Source: an uncultured Actinomycetes bacterium (lineage in GTDB: Bacteria > Actinomycetota > Acidimicrobiia > Acidimicrobiales > Acidimicrobilacustridaceae). From it: a stretch of DNA of 64,000 nucleotides. Positions 9,170 to 18,432 of this stretch are shown here, one piece after another. The position numbers and the translations under genes are program-made. Every line of letters begins with the position of its first letter. The stretch's first letter is position 1. Below the pieces are notes generated by a model. That model did no database searches, was not told the DNA's origin, and was given only the letters and a program-made list of their open reading frames with translations. The stretch spans positions 62,001-126,000 of the forward strand of contig CALEHQ010000043.1 of NCBI GenBank assembly GCA_937876315.1, written 5' to 3'.

Positions 9170-9637
9170 TCACCGACCAGTTTCGCCGTCCAGCAGTTCT
9201 CTAATGATGTCGGCATGCCCAGCATGGCGGGCCACCTCTTCGAGCATGTGGCCAAGCACCCAACGGAGATTCACCATGTCGCCCCGCCCCACCTGCACGC
9301 ACTCAGCGTTGAGATCAGTCGCTGCATCAAGCACTGCGTCGGCTCGTTGACGCGCAAGCGCATAGCGATCGAGCGAAATCCCAATGGGGCCGCGGTCGTA
9401 GTCAGGGGCAACAAATTCCTGCCCTGCAAAACAATGCAGGAACCAATATTCCTCAACGAAGGCAAGGTGGTTCACCAGCCATAACAGCGTGGTGTCCGAA
9501 GGCAACAACTGACGCGCCGCTGCTTCATCGCTCACGCCGGACACTTTGCGAACAAACGAATCACGCTGAAAGTCATAAAGCGCGCGCAGCGTTTTGAATT
9601 CACCAGCAACGAAGTGCGGAGGTCCTTCATCGTTCAT
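9170..9637 (-). CDS. DinB/DUF664 family protein
   Basis: A four-helix-bundle type protein of about 155 residues. Candidate metal-binding histidines are in LLWLVNHLAFVEEYW and in the late HMLEEVARHAGHADIIREL, the usual triad arrangement of the DinB-like superfamily. Family members include thiol transferases and stress-induced proteins, but no activity can be assigned here. I prefer the ATG at 9637 (MNDEGPP). A GTG two codons earlier at 9643 is also possible. It lies downstream of the sucD terminator. Confidence 0.85.
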   Translation of the reverse strand: MNDEGPPHFVAGEFKTLRALYDFQRDSFVRKVSGVSDEAAARQLLPSDTTLLWLVNHLAFVEEYWFLHCFAGQEFVAPDYDRGPIGISLDRYALARQRADAVLDAATDLNAECVQVGRGDMVNLRWVLGHMLEEVARHAGHADIIRELLDGETGR

Positions 9638-9658
9638 GGGCACACGCTAGAGAAAACG

Positions 9659-9690
9659 ACGAAGGCCCGGCGCAATGGCCGGGCCTTCGT
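9659..9690 (-). terminator. Rho-independent terminator after sucCD
   Basis: A perfect 13-bp inverted repeat (9659-9671 with 9678-9690) with a 6-base loop. On the minus strand it is followed by CGTTTTCT. It sits 33 bases beyond the sucD stop and before the DinB gene, so it should end the sucCD transcript. Confidence 0.85.
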
Positions 9691-9723
9691 GCAACAACTG
9701 TGCTGCAACAACTGTGATGGGGC

Positions 9724-10617
9724 TTAGGCCCAGCCGTTCTCCCGAACAACTTCGACCATAAGTTCGCCAGCTTCGGTGGGGTTCTTGCCCACGCGAACAC
9801 CAGCGGCTTCGAGCGCTTCCATCTTGGCGGCGGCAGTGCCCTTTCCACCGGAGACGATGGCGCCAGCGTGGCCCATCTTCTTGCCGGCGGGTGCGGTCAC
9901 ACCAGCGACGTAGGAAACAACCGGCTTGCTCATCTTGTTCTTGATGAACTCGGCTGCTTCTTCTTCAGCTGAACCACCGATTTCGCCAATCATCATGACG
10001 GCCTTGGTGTCGGGGTCGGCTTCGAATGCCTCGAGGCAATCGATGAATGAGGTTCCGGGAACCGGATCGCCACCGATACCGACGCATGTGGTCACGCCGA
10101 TGTCCTGAAGCTTGAGTTCGTACAGTGCCTGGTAGGTGAGCGTGCCGGAGCGGCTCACGATGCCAACCGGACCACCGGGCTTGGCGATTTCGCCAGCGGT
10201 GATGCCGATGTTGCACTTTCCTGGGCTGATGATGCCGGGGCAGTTCGGTCCGAGGAGACGAACGTTCGGGAAGTCGCGCTTCAACTTGTTGAAGAACCAC
10301 GCTTCATCATGCGCCGGCACACCTTCGGTGATGCACACGATGAATTCGATGCCACCCTCGGCTGCTTCCATGACTGCGTCACGAACGCCGGGAGCCGGAA
10401 TAAAGATGCACGATGCGTTGGCGCCGGTTTCAGAAACGGCGTCGGCAACCGATGCGAACACCGGGATGCCATCGACATCGGTACCGGCCTTCTTCGGGTT
10501 GGTGCCACCGACAACCTTGGTGCCGTAATCACGATTACGAAGACCGTAGAAACGGCCCTGTGAACCGGTGAGGCCCTGGTAGATGACCTTTGTGTTCTCG
10601 TCTACGAAGATGCTCAC
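9724..10617 (-). CDS. sucD: Succinyl-CoA ligase, alpha subunit
   Basis: This 297-residue subunit carries CoA and the phosphohistidine intermediate of the TCA-cycle enzyme that makes ATP or GTP from succinyl-CoA. Visible are the CoA-binding start [17 protein letters not shown] with GGTNPKKAG and [11 protein letters not shown], then [11 protein letters not shown]. The active-site histidine is in [16 protein letters not shown]. It follows sucC after 7 bases and is closed by a strong terminator. Confidence 0.97.
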   Translation of the reverse strand: MSIFVDENTKVIYQGLTGSQGRFYGLRNRDYGTKVVGGTNPKKAGTDVDGIPVFASVADAVSETGANASCIFIPAPGVRDAVMEAAEGGIEFIVCITEGVPAHDEAWFFNKLKRDFPNVRLLGPNCPGIISPGKCNIGITAGEIAKPGGPVGIVSRSGTLTYQALYELKLQDIGVTTCVGIGGDPVPGTSFIDCLEAFEADPDTKAVMMIGEIGGSAEEEAAEFIKNKMSKPVVSYVAGVTAPAGKKMGHAGAIVSGGKGTAAAKMEALEAAGVRVGKNPTEAGELMVEVVRENGWA

Positions 10618-10624
10618 GGGTTCC

Positions 10625-11767
10625 TCAGTTCTTCTTCGCTAGTTCGACAGCGGCCGCAGCGGCTTCGAGCATCGTGGGCTTGCTGACGAGCTTGTCGGAG
10701 AGATGCGGTGCAAGAAGTGCACGGCCCTCTTCGGCGTTGGTGCCGTCAAGACGGATAACGATCGGAGCGGAGATGTCGACCATCTCGAGTGCGCCGATGA
10801 TTCCCTTGGCAACTTCTTCGCCTCGGGTGATGCCACCGAAGATGTTGATGAAGATTGACTTCACATTCGGGTCGTCATTGATGACCTGAAGTGCGCCAGC
10901 CATAACTTCAGCGTTGGCACCGCCACCAATGTCGAGGAAGTTGGCGGGCTTGCCACCGGCCTGATTGACGACGTCGAGCGTGCTCATGGCGAGACCAGCG
11001 CCGTTGGCGATGACGCCGACGGTTCCGTCGAGGCCGACGTACTGCAGGCCCTTCGCATGGGCGGCTTCTTCACGATCGTCACGAACCTGCGTGGCTTCGT
11101 ATTCGGCCCATTCGTGACGGAAGTCAGCGTTGTTATCGAGGGTGACCTTGGCATCGAGTGCATGCACCTTGCCGTCGGTCTTCACGATGAGCGGGTTGAT
11201 CTCTGCGAGATCGGCGTCGCCATCGGTGTAGGCGGTGTAGAGCTTGAGCAGCAGCGCAACCGCGCCGTCGGTCACCGACGGGTTGAGGTTGGCAGCAAGC
11301 ACCCATTCGCGACACACGGCTTCGGTGAGGCCGTCGACCGGGTCGATCCAGATCTTGGCGATCGCGTCGGGGTTTTCGACGGCGACCTGTTCGATCTCGA
11401 CGCCGCCTTCCTTCGAGAGCATGCCGAGATGCTTCTTGGCCGAGCGATCGAGCGTGAATGAGACGTAGTACTCCTCGGAGATGTCCGAAGCGATCTCGAT
11501 CCAGAGGATGTGCGTGATGTGACCGGAGATGTCGAGTCCGAGGATGTTGCCTGCGTGCTCACGGACTTCATCGGCGTTGTTGGCGAGTTTGACGCCACCA
11601 GCCTTTCCGCGACCACCGGCATGCACCTGAGCCTTGACGACGACGGGATAGCCCACTGCCTCGGCAGCGGCAACGGCCTCGTCGACGGTCGTTACCGGAC
11701 GCCCGTCGGACACCGGAATGCCGAACTGGGCGAAGAACTGTTTGCCTTGATATTCGAGTAGATCCAC
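10625..11767 (-). CDS. sucC: Succinyl-CoA ligase, beta subunit
   Basis: The 380-residue subunit provides the ATP-grasp domain that binds the nucleotide, and it pairs with SucD. The N-terminus MDLLEYQGKQFFAQFGIPV is characteristic, followed by VVKAQVHAGGRGKAGGVK (ATP-grasp), the AEINPLIV metal-binding block and a C-terminal flavodoxin-like half with GGGANAE and NIFGGITRGEEVA. The gene order sucC-sucD with a 7-base gap is standard. The 113-base space to the divergent Rieske-like gene must contain its promoter, but I do not see clear hexamers. Confidence 0.97.
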   Translation of the reverse strand: MDLLEYQGKQFFAQFGIPVSDGRPVTTVDEAVAAAEAVGYPVVVKAQVHAGGRGKAGGVKLANNADEVREHAGNILGLDISGHITHILWIEIASDISEEYYVSFTLDRSAKKHLGMLSKEGGVEIEQVAVENPDAIAKIWIDPVDGLTEAVCREWVLAANLNPSVTDGAVALLLKLYTAYTDGDADLAEINPLIVKTDGKVHALDAKVTLDNNADFRHEWAEYEATQVRDDREEAAHAKGLQYVGLDGTVGVIANGAGLAMSTLDVVNQAGGKPANFLDIGGGANAEVMAGALQVINDDPNVKSIFINIFGGITRGEEVAKGIIGALEMVDISAPIVIRLDGTNAEEGRALLAPHLSDKLVSKPTMLEAAAAAVELAKKN

Positions 11768-11880
11768 GCCGGAGAAGGTAGTCAGTCAGAAGGGCCCGCA
11801 CCTAACTCACGTGTCTGGCCGAGCCGGCCGCCACGACAGCCCGACTTTCGCTTCATTCTCGGGCCGGGGATACTGACGGT

Positions 11881-12390
11881 ATGCCAGTGCAGAAAAGCCG
11901 CAAGCGCTCGGCTCGCTCCGTGGTGATGGCGGTAGCGGGCGTTGCCGTTGGCATCGTCCTCGTGCTGCTGGTCTTTGTCGTGGCCATCCCATCGCTTACC
12001 GAGTCCGGCACAGTTGAAGTGAAGCTGGGTTCTGACACCTATGACGCGGGTTCGGCAACAGCTCGCGCAGAAAACATTTCCGACGGCGGTCCTTTGTTGT
12101 TCTCTGATGTCTCAAGTGGCAATCGCGACATTTATCTGCAGCACATCGGCGACGACGTCACAACCGGCTGGTATGCGTTCGATGCGCGTCAACCAGGCCA
12201 AGCCCGTAATTGCACACTTTCATGGCAGGCATCGCTCTCGAACTTCCAAGACCCGTGCGACGGCGCAACGATCGCCGCCGACGGAACGGGACTGCTCTCC
12301 TATCCGGTAACCATCACTGACAGGGGCAAAGTCATCGTCGATCTTCGCGGAGACGCTGCCGAGACGACGACAACGACCTCAAGCAAGTAG
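11881..12390 (+). CDS. Membrane-anchored protein with a Rieske-like domain lacking its histidine ligands
   Basis: The 169-residue protein has a basic N-terminus, one membrane helix at about 14-36 and an exported domain, ending in a Thr/Ser-rich tail. The pattern RNCTLSWQ (C111), then DPCDG (C126, D127) and SYPVTITDRGKVIVDL follows the order of a Rieske [2Fe-2S] domain. The normal CxH is CTL here and the normal CPCHG is DPCDG, so both iron-binding histidines are absent and only the cysteines remain. I infer a Rieske fold without a cluster, perhaps with a disulfide. It is convergent with the ABC ATPase gene, with no space between the two stops. Confidence 0.7.
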   Translation: MPVQKSRKRSARSVVMAVAGVAVGIVLVLLVFVVAIPSLTESGTVEVKLGSDTYDAGSATARAENISDGGPLLFSDVSSGNRDIYLQHIGDDVTTGWYAFDARQPGQARNCTLSWQASLSNFQDPCDGATIAADGTGLLSYPVTITDRGKVIVDLRGDAAETTTTTSSK

Positions 12391-13245
12391 TTATCGCCTC
12401 GACGGAAACACACGAAGTTGTGGAGTTTGTCGAACAACATCGACTTTGCCCGAGAGTTCACCCTCGTCAGTAGCAAAGCTGCCTGTGGCCGTCGTTACGA
12501 ACCCGTCGCGGGCGACTCCATCTTCGACATAGAAGTCGCCGAGAAATGCAGCCACTTGGTCCGAGGCCGCGGTTCGATACAGCGCCACTGGATCGTCATA
12601 TTGCATCACTGAACCATCCATCATCACTGCAATGCGATCCGCAACGGCAAGCGCCTCGATTCGATCGTGAGTGACAATAATTGCGGTTGCCCCTTCAGCC
12701 CGAAGCGCGGAAACGACATCGGTACAAATTTCCGGACGCATCGCCGCATCAAGAGCGGAGAATGGTTCGTCCATGACGATGAGTTGGGGTCGTGGTGCCA
12801 TTGCGCGCGCAAGAGCCACTCGTTGTTGCTGCCCGCCAGAAAGTTCGTCGACGTGCCGACGTTCGAACCCGCTCATGCCGACGAGTTCAAGACATTCGGC
12901 AATGCGAGCATCCCGGCCTGAGGAACGCTCAAGCCCAAATCCAACATTTCCCGCTACGTCAAGGTGCGGAAACAGTGCACCTTCCTGCGGAACGTAACCA
13001 ACGTGACGGCGCTCGGGCAGGACAAACGTCGAAGCGTCGGAAACGACTGCCTCGTTAATTGAAATTTTCCCCGAGTCAGGGCGTTCAAATCCGGCGATGC
13101 AACGCAAGACAGTGGTCTTGCCACTGCCCGATGGACCAACGATGACAGCAATCTGACCTGATTCGACAGAAAAAGAAACGGAGTCAGCGACTCGGACCCC
13201 ATCAAACGACTTTGTGACTGACTCCACCTTGAGCGTTGTCTTCAC
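12391..13245 (-). CDS. Iron-type ABC transporter ATPase
   Basis: This 284-residue ATPase has Walker A GPSGSGKTT (37-45), the signature LSGGQQQRVALARAMA, Walker B LIVMDEPFSALD and the IIVTHDRIEALAVADRIAVM switch block. This is the CysA/FbpC-type group that serves ferric-iron, sulfate, spermidine or molybdate importers. The FbpC-like assignment rests on the partners: a fused two-domain permease and an iron-type binding protein behind DtxR-like boxes. It overlaps the permease gene by 4 bases. Confidence 0.92.
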   Translation of the reverse strand: MKTTLKVESVTKSFDGVRVADSVSFSVESGQIAVIVGPSGSGKTTVLRCIAGFERPDSGKISINEAVVSDASTFVLPERRHVGYVPQEGALFPHLDVAGNVGFGLERSSGRDARIAECLELVGMSGFERRHVDELSGGQQQRVALARAMAPRPQLIVMDEPFSALDAAMRPEICTDVVSALRAEGATAIIVTHDRIEALAVADRIAVMMDGSVMQYDDPVALYRTAASDQVAAFLGDFYVEDGVARDGFVTTATGSFATDEGELSGKVDVVRQTPQLRVFPSRR

Positions 13246-14816
13246 CGTGTCTCCCGAGTAAACGTGAGCAGCGCTGCAGGAACCGCTGCAACGAGAATCA
13301 GTACAAGAGCGTAGGGCGATGCGGCTGCGTAATCAGCAACACTCGTTCTGTTCCATAGCTCAGTGGCCAATGTGTCCATACCCGTAGGGCGCAACAAGAT
13401 CGTGGCGGGTAGTTCTTTCATGACGGTGAGAAATACCAACGCTGCTCCCGCCATGATCCCTGGCCGCGCGAGTGGAAGGGTCATCTTTCGAAACACAGCG
13501 AAGCGAGAGAGACCAAGCGATTGCGCTGAATCTTCAAGCGCAACCGGCGAGATCTCAACCGAAGCTCGAACTGAACCAACCGCAAGCGACATGAACAGAA
13601 CTACATACGCAAAAATCAGCATCGGTAAACGTTGATACATCGACGGCACCAAACGGATACCGAGGTACACAACGGCCAAGCCAATCACGATGCCGGGGAG
13701 AGCGTGAATAACAAACACCGTGCGTTCGGTTGATTGGGCCCATCGGGCTTTCACCCGGGCGGCAAGAACGGCTGCCGGAACCGCGAAGAAGACGGCACCG
13801 ACGGTGGCGAGAAAGGAGACAAAAACTGTTTGGCGCATCGCACCGAAAATTTCGCCCGAATCAATACCCGAGTCCGCTGCTTCAAAAAACCATCGCAGCA
13901 CGAGAACAAACGGGATCGCCAACGTGACGACAACGACCACAGAGAGAAGTGCTGCCGCAGGGAATCGGCTCGGGCCTAGTTTCAACCGGTTCGGGGCACG
14001 AGAAACTCCTGCTCCAACTTTTGCAGCCCGCCCATCGCCGCGCACGACGAGCTCCAGCCAGACAAAAATGATGGAGATCGCAACAAGTGCAAGCGAAAGA
14101 ATTGCGGCACGGGTGGGATTAAACCCAGCGCGGTAGGCACCAAAAATCACCCAAGTGAAACTCTCAAAGCGCATGGTCGCAACAGCCCCGAAATCCGAGA
14201 GCGCATACAACCCGACCATCAGCGCGCCTGCAGTCGCCGCTGGGCGAATCTGACGAAGCGTGAGCCGAAACGCGACGTGACGAGAAGTGAGCCCTAGCGA
14301 ACGAGCAACGTCTTCTTGCCGGGCGTCGATGCGTCGAAGTGACGCCGCTACGGGGAGAAAAACAAAGGGGAATGAAATTGACGTAAGAACCAGTACTGCA
14401 CCCCAAAAGCCTGCGAGCGAGGGAACCCATGAGATCCACGCGTACGCAGCGACATAGGAGGGCATCGCCAACGGGAGCACAAGAGCAACCGCGAAGATGC
14501 GATAGCCGGGGAGATTTGTGCGGACAATAAAAAATGCCGAACACACCCCCACCACCAAACTGAGTGCCGTCACAACGAACGCAAGCGAAAGCGACCGCAG
14601 AACGAGATCGAAGGTGCGTCGCTGCCATATCTCTTCAACAACGGTGTCGAGGCCACGCGATGACGCCTGAATCAAGAGGTACAGAAGCGGCAACGCGGCG
14701 ATTGCCGCCGCAAGTACGGCGACAATTGCTACGACCGGTGAAACCCCAAGAGGCATCGAGGCTCGGCGACGAACCCCCGGCGTTTGGTCTAAAACCGCTT
14801 CCTTCGTCATCATCAC
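13242..14816 (-). CDS. Iron-type ABC transporter permease (two fused permease domains)
   Basis: The 524-residue integral membrane protein has about twelve hydrophobic segments arranged as two binding-protein-dependent permease domains, as in FbpB/SfuB. EAA-type loops that contact the ATPase are visible at [19 protein letters not shown] (about residue 170) and [21 protein letters not shown] (about residue 430). It overlaps the binding-protein gene upstream and the ATPase gene downstream by 4 bases each, so the three genes form one tightly coupled operon. Confidence 0.93.
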   Translation of the reverse strand: MMMTKEAVLDQTPGVRRRASMPLGVSPVVAIVAVLAAAIAALPLLYLLIQASSRGLDTVVEEIWQRRTFDLVLRSLSLAFVVTALSLVVGVCSAFFIVRTNLPGYRIFAVALVLPLAMPSYVAAYAWISWVPSLAGFWGAVLVLTSISFPFVFLPVAASLRRIDARQEDVARSLGLTSRHVAFRLTLRQIRPAATAGALMVGLYALSDFGAVATMRFESFTWVIFGAYRAGFNPTRAAILSLALVAISIIFVWLELVVRGDGRAAKVGAGVSRAPNRLKLGPSRFPAAALLSVVVVVTLAIPFVLVLRWFFEAADSGIDSGEIFGAMRQTVFVSFLATVGAVFFAVPAAVLAARVKARWAQSTERTVFVIHALPGIVIGLAVVYLGIRLVPSMYQRLPMLIFAYVVLFMSLAVGSVRASVEISPVALEDSAQSLGLSRFAVFRKMTLPLARPGIMAGAALVFLTVMKELPATILLRPTGMDTLATELWNRTSVADYAAASPYALVLILVAAVPAALLTFTRETR

Positions 14817-15877
14817 TTCGTCAGAAGTCCAACCTTCTGAAGCAGCTCTTGTGTCTGCTCAAGCGATGCAAGGTCAGACAAGTCAATCGCCGGAGATTGG
14901 AGCGAGGCAAGGGTCGGCTGCGTTGGGTCAGAAGCGGTGACACCGCTGACAAGGGCAAACTCGAAGGTCTTGTCCGCAAAGTACTGCTGAGCTGTTGGGC
15001 TGAGGAGAAACTCAACGAACTTCTGCGCGCTGGTCTTGTGTTTTGACGACGAGAGGATCCCGACACCCGCCACGTTCACGAGACCACCGGGATCACCATT
15101 ACCGATGTACTGGTTTGAAATCTTGACGTTCTCGGCACCCTTCGCCTTGATCCGTTCGTTCAGGTAATAGTGATTTACCAAGCCGAGTTGCACTTCGCCT
15201 TTCGCGATGCCATCGAGTACCGCGCCATTCTTTTCATAGGCCTTGGGTTGATTTGCGGCGAAGGCTCGAAGCCATTGTTCGGCTCCATCTTCACCCCGCA
15301 GAACGCGCAGGCCAGTCACGAACGACTGCCATGAAGCATTCGTCGGCGCGTAACCGATCTGTCCCTTCCACTTCGGATCGAGCAGATCGTCGATCGAGGT
15401 CGGCGGATTCGTCACCTTGACGTTGTCGTAGGCAATGACACGCACCCGGCCCGAAACCCCAACCCATGTTCCGTTTGTGGCTGAAAACTGGGAAGGAACC
15501 TGGTCGAGAATCGATGAGGGAAGTTCGCTGAAGCGGCCGGCAGCCGAGACCGCTCCGAGAGCTCCGGCGTCCTGAGAGAAAAACACATCGGCAGGCGATG
15601 CACTGCCTTCGGTGATGATCTGCGCTCCAAGTTCGCCGCTATCGCCATAGCGGGCCTCGATCGCGATTCCGGTCTCGGCGGTGAACATCTCATAGAGAGA
15701 CGCAACCAGCGATTCGCTTCGACCTGAATAGACCGTCAACGATCCTTCCTCATTCGAAGTTGACGAGGACCCACATGCCCCAGCGATGAGTCCAAGCGCA
15801 AGAGCAACTGTGGCCACTATGAGCAGCCGACCCCGACGAGACCGAATGGACGGCGCTTCATTCACAGCGATTTTCAT
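14813..15877 (-). CDS. Iron-type ABC transporter substrate-binding lipoprotein
   Basis: The 354-residue precursor has a basic N-terminus, a hydrophobic segment and a lipobox LIAGAC with the lipid-bearing Cys at about residue 35. The mature part begins [19 protein letters not shown] and contains [13 protein letters not shown] and NHYYLNERI, with adjacent tyrosines (Y-Y) as in FbpA-like ferric-binding proteins. It should deliver iron to the permease/ATPase pair. I choose the ATG at 15877, which has GGAGG 5 bases upstream. The ATG at 15910 lies inside an operator box. Transcription is probably iron-repressed; see the promoter entry. Confidence 0.92.
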   Translation of the reverse strand: MKIAVNEAPSIRSRRGRLLIVATVALALGLIAGACGSSSTSNEEGSLTVYSGRSESLVASLYEMFTAETGIAIEARYGDSGELGAQIITEGSASPADVFFSQDAGALGAVSAAGRFSELPSSILDQVPSQFSATNGTWVGVSGRVRVIAYDNVKVTNPPTSIDDLLDPKWKGQIGYAPTNASWQSFVTGLRVLRGEDGAEQWLRAFAANQPKAYEKNGAVLDGIAKGEVQLGLVNHYYLNERIKAKGAENVKISNQYIGNGDPGGLVNVAGVGILSSSKHKTSAQKFVEFLLSPTAQQYFADKTFEFALVSGVTASDPTQPTLASLQSPAIDLSDLASLEQTQELLQKVGLLTK

Positions 15878-15901
15878 GGTGACCTCCGAAAGCCAGCAGA
15901 T

Positions 15902-15953
15902 GTTAGGCATGCCTTACATCCTGAATGTTAGGCAAACCTAACGGATCTGACAA
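15902..15953 (-). promoter_or_regulatory. Promoter with two DtxR/IdeR-like iron boxes for the iron ABC operon
   Basis: On the minus strand a -35 TTGTCA (15948-15953) and a -10 TAACAT (15925-15930) are separated by exactly 17 bases. A palindrome, GTTAGGTTTGCCTAAC on the minus strand (15927-15942), covers the spacer end and the -10. A second, imperfect one, GTAAGGCATGCCTAAC (15902-15917), covers the presumed start point. Both fit the TTAGG..CCTAA pattern of DtxR/IdeR boxes, so iron-loaded repressor would block transcription. Confidence 0.85.
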
Positions 15954-15998
15954 GTCGTCAGAAACATTTTCGGAGGAGTCCCAGGATCAACCGTGGCC

Positions 15999-18320
15999 TC
16001 AGCATTTCTCCAGCGGCGCCCAGGCCAGCAGGAGGCGCTTTTCGCCAAATCCCGGGAACCGCACCACAGCTTCGGCTTTGTCGCCAATGCCTTCGATGGC
16101 AAGGATCACGCCTTCACCAAACTTGCCGTGACGGACATCGTCGCCCGCCTTCAGACCAATAGCGTCGGCCCCGCTTGGGGCGGGGGGTGTGGGCTTGAGT
16201 GAAGCCTCGACGACCTCGTCGCGATGCGAGCGTCCTCCCCCACCGATCACCGCACCTGACCAATCGTCGTCGTCGCCACGAGAGCGACCGCCGCCGCCCC
16301 ACATGCCACCGCCAGAACCGCGATTGCTTCCCCAAGAGTTGCCCGAAGAACTTCCGCCCGAGTTGCGAGATGGGCGTCGGTTCCCCTGCACTGACTCGAC
16401 AAGTTGCGCAGGAATTTCGTCAAGGAAACGACTGGGCGGGTTGTACTGGGTGCTACCGAACATGGTGCGCGCCCACGCATGACTGAGATAGAGCCGTTCA
16501 CGTGCGCGTGTGATGCCGACATAGGCAAGGCGTCGTTCTTCTTCAAGCTGATCGGGCTCGGCGAGTGTGCGCATATGCGGGAAGATGCCGTCTTCAAGAC
16601 CAATCATGAACACACATGGGAACTCAAGGCCTTTGGCCGAGTGCAGTGTCATGAGCACAACTGCAGAATCGTCATCGTCAAGCGAATCAGTATCGGCAAC
16701 AAGACTTACCTGTTCAAGGAATTCGTCGACCGAACCAAAGTCGCGCGCAGCACCAACTAGTTCGGCGAGGTTTTCGATGCGGCCTTCGGACTCGACCGTG
16801 TGTTCGGCTTCGAGTTCTTCGACATAGCCAGAACGTTGCAACGCAGCTTCGATAACTGAGGCCGGACCACTGTCGACAAACAACATGAGTTCGTCCATGA
16901 GCTTCAGGAATTGCTCGATGCCCTTGAGTGCTTTACCGGTTACGCCGGCAGCAGCCGCCTCGCGTAGAACCTCGAAGAACGTGAGGCCATGGCTGCGGGC
17001 GTAGACATCGAGTCGACCAACCGATGATTCGCCAATGCCACGTTTGGGAACGTTGAGCACGCGCTTCACGCTGACTTCATCGGAAGGATTCACCGCCACC
17101 TTCAAATAGGCCAACGCATCCTTGACCTCACGACGGTCATAAAAGCGTGTGCCGCCAATGACTTTGTATTGGATGCCGACCCGCATGAGATATTCCTCGA
17201 TAAGACGGCTTTGCGCGTTGGTGCGGTACAGAATCGCGCAATCGCCCCATCGATGCCCGCTGTCATGCAAGTGGTTCAGTTGATTAGCGACCCATTGCGC
17301 TTCATCGGCTTCGTCGTCGGCGTGATAGCGAATGATTGCATCGCCCGAACCGGCTTCGGTCCAGAGTTCTTTGGGGCGGCGCGACATGTTGTTATCGATC
17401 ACCGCATTCGCTGCATCGAGGATCGTTTGTGTTGAGCGATAGTTCTGTTCGAGCAACAACACCGTGGTGTCGGGAAACGCGTTCTCGAAGTCGAGAATGT
17501 TGGTGATATCGGCGCCGCGCCACCCATAGACACTTTGATCTCCATCGCCCACCACGCACACGTTGTGATGCTGCGCGCCAAGCATGAGCACCATTTCGTT
17601 CTGGACGTGATTGGTGTCTTGATATTCGTCGACAAGGATGTGACGGAATCGGCGCTGGTAGGTCTCGAGAACATCGGGGTGTTCGCGGAACAGCTTCACG
17701 GTGTTCGTGAGCAGGTCATCGAAGTCCATCGCGCCGGCTTTGAGGAGACGGGCCTGGTAGTCAACAAAAACCTCGGCGATCTTGCGATCGAATATGGACC
17801 CAGCCCGAGCAGCGAAACTGGCAGGGTCAAGACCTTCGTTCTTGGCCGCAGAAATAGAGCTGTGCACAGACCGAGAAGGGAACTTCTTGGGATCGAGACC
17901 AAGGTCACGAATGCAATAGCCCGTGAGGCGTTCGGCATCGGATTGGTCGTAGATCGTGAAAGACGATGGAAAGCCAAGTCGGCTGCCATCACGGCGCAAG
18001 ATGCGCACGCATGCCGAGTGGAACGTCGAGACCCACATCTTTTCGGCCACCGGACCAACGAGCGCGGCGACGCGCTCTTTCATCTCGCCAGCGGCCTTAT
18101 TGGTGAAGGTGATGGCGAGGATCTCGAACGGTGACACCCCGAGATCGCGGATGAGATGCGCTATGCGCTGGGTGAGCACACGAGTCTTGCCGGAACCGGC
18201 CCCGGCGATGATGAGCAGCGGGCCTTCGGCGTGGGTCACGGCCTCGTGTTGGACGGGATTGAGGCCCTCGAGGAGGTCGAAGTTCGGGCGCGACGGGCCG
18301 TCGTCGAAAAGGGAAGTCAT
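15999..18320 (-). CDS. pcrA: ATP-dependent DNA helicase of the UvrD/PcrA family
   Basis: This 773-residue SF1A helicase unwinds DNA 3' to 5' in repair and replication restart. Seen in order are the Q-motif region LNPVQHEAV, Walker A IAGAGSGKTRVL (residues 38-49), TFTNKAAGEMKER, VDEYQDTN, VGDGDQSVYGWRGA, LEQNYRST and late VVLMTLHSAKGLEF and VGITRARERLYLSHA. After about residue 640 comes a Gly/Ser/Arg-rich linker. It is followed by a small C-terminal domain (DVRHGKFGEGVI...RFPGFGEKRLLL), the Tudor-like PcrA end that contacts RNA polymerase in known homologues. It is divergent from the DUF222-HNH gene. Confidence 0.96.
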   Translation of the reverse strand: MTSLFDDGPSRPNFDLLEGLNPVQHEAVTHAEGPLLIIAGAGSGKTRVLTQRIAHLIRDLGVSPFEILAITFTNKAAGEMKERVAALVGPVAEKMWVSTFHSACVRILRRDGSRLGFPSSFTIYDQSDAERLTGYCIRDLGLDPKKFPSRSVHSSISAAKNEGLDPASFAARAGSIFDRKIAEVFVDYQARLLKAGAMDFDDLLTNTVKLFREHPDVLETYQRRFRHILVDEYQDTNHVQNEMVLMLGAQHHNVCVVGDGDQSVYGWRGADITNILDFENAFPDTTVLLLEQNYRSTQTILDAANAVIDNNMSRRPKELWTEAGSGDAIIRYHADDEADEAQWVANQLNHLHDSGHRWGDCAILYRTNAQSRLIEEYLMRVGIQYKVIGGTRFYDRREVKDALAYLKVAVNPSDEVSVKRVLNVPKRGIGESSVGRLDVYARSHGLTFFEVLREAAAAGVTGKALKGIEQFLKLMDELMLFVDSGPASVIEAALQRSGYVEELEAEHTVESEGRIENLAELVGAARDFGSVDEFLEQVSLVADTDSLDDDDSAVVLMTLHSAKGLEFPCVFMIGLEDGIFPHMRTLAEPDQLEEERRLAYVGITRARERLYLSHAWARTMFGSTQYNPPSRFLDEIPAQLVESVQGNRRPSRNSGGSSSGNSWGSNRGSGGGMWGGGGRSRGDDDDWSGAVIGGGGRSHRDEVVEASLKPTPPAPSGADAIGLKAGDDVRHGKFGEGVILAIEGIGDKAEAVVRFPGFGEKRLLLAWAPLEKC

Positions 18321-18432
18321 GGTCTGGCCACCCTACTGACGAGGTCCGACCGTGCTGACCGAGTTAGACAGTTGAGGAAATGGTTCGAATGACCCATGGG
18401 CGCTGTCACAGGGTAAGCGTATCTTCGTACAC

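Noticed and set aside
9691-9720. Direct repeat of CAACAACTGTG near the sucD stop
   Set aside because: Two short copies only, no spacer regularity; probably chance or a small local duplication.
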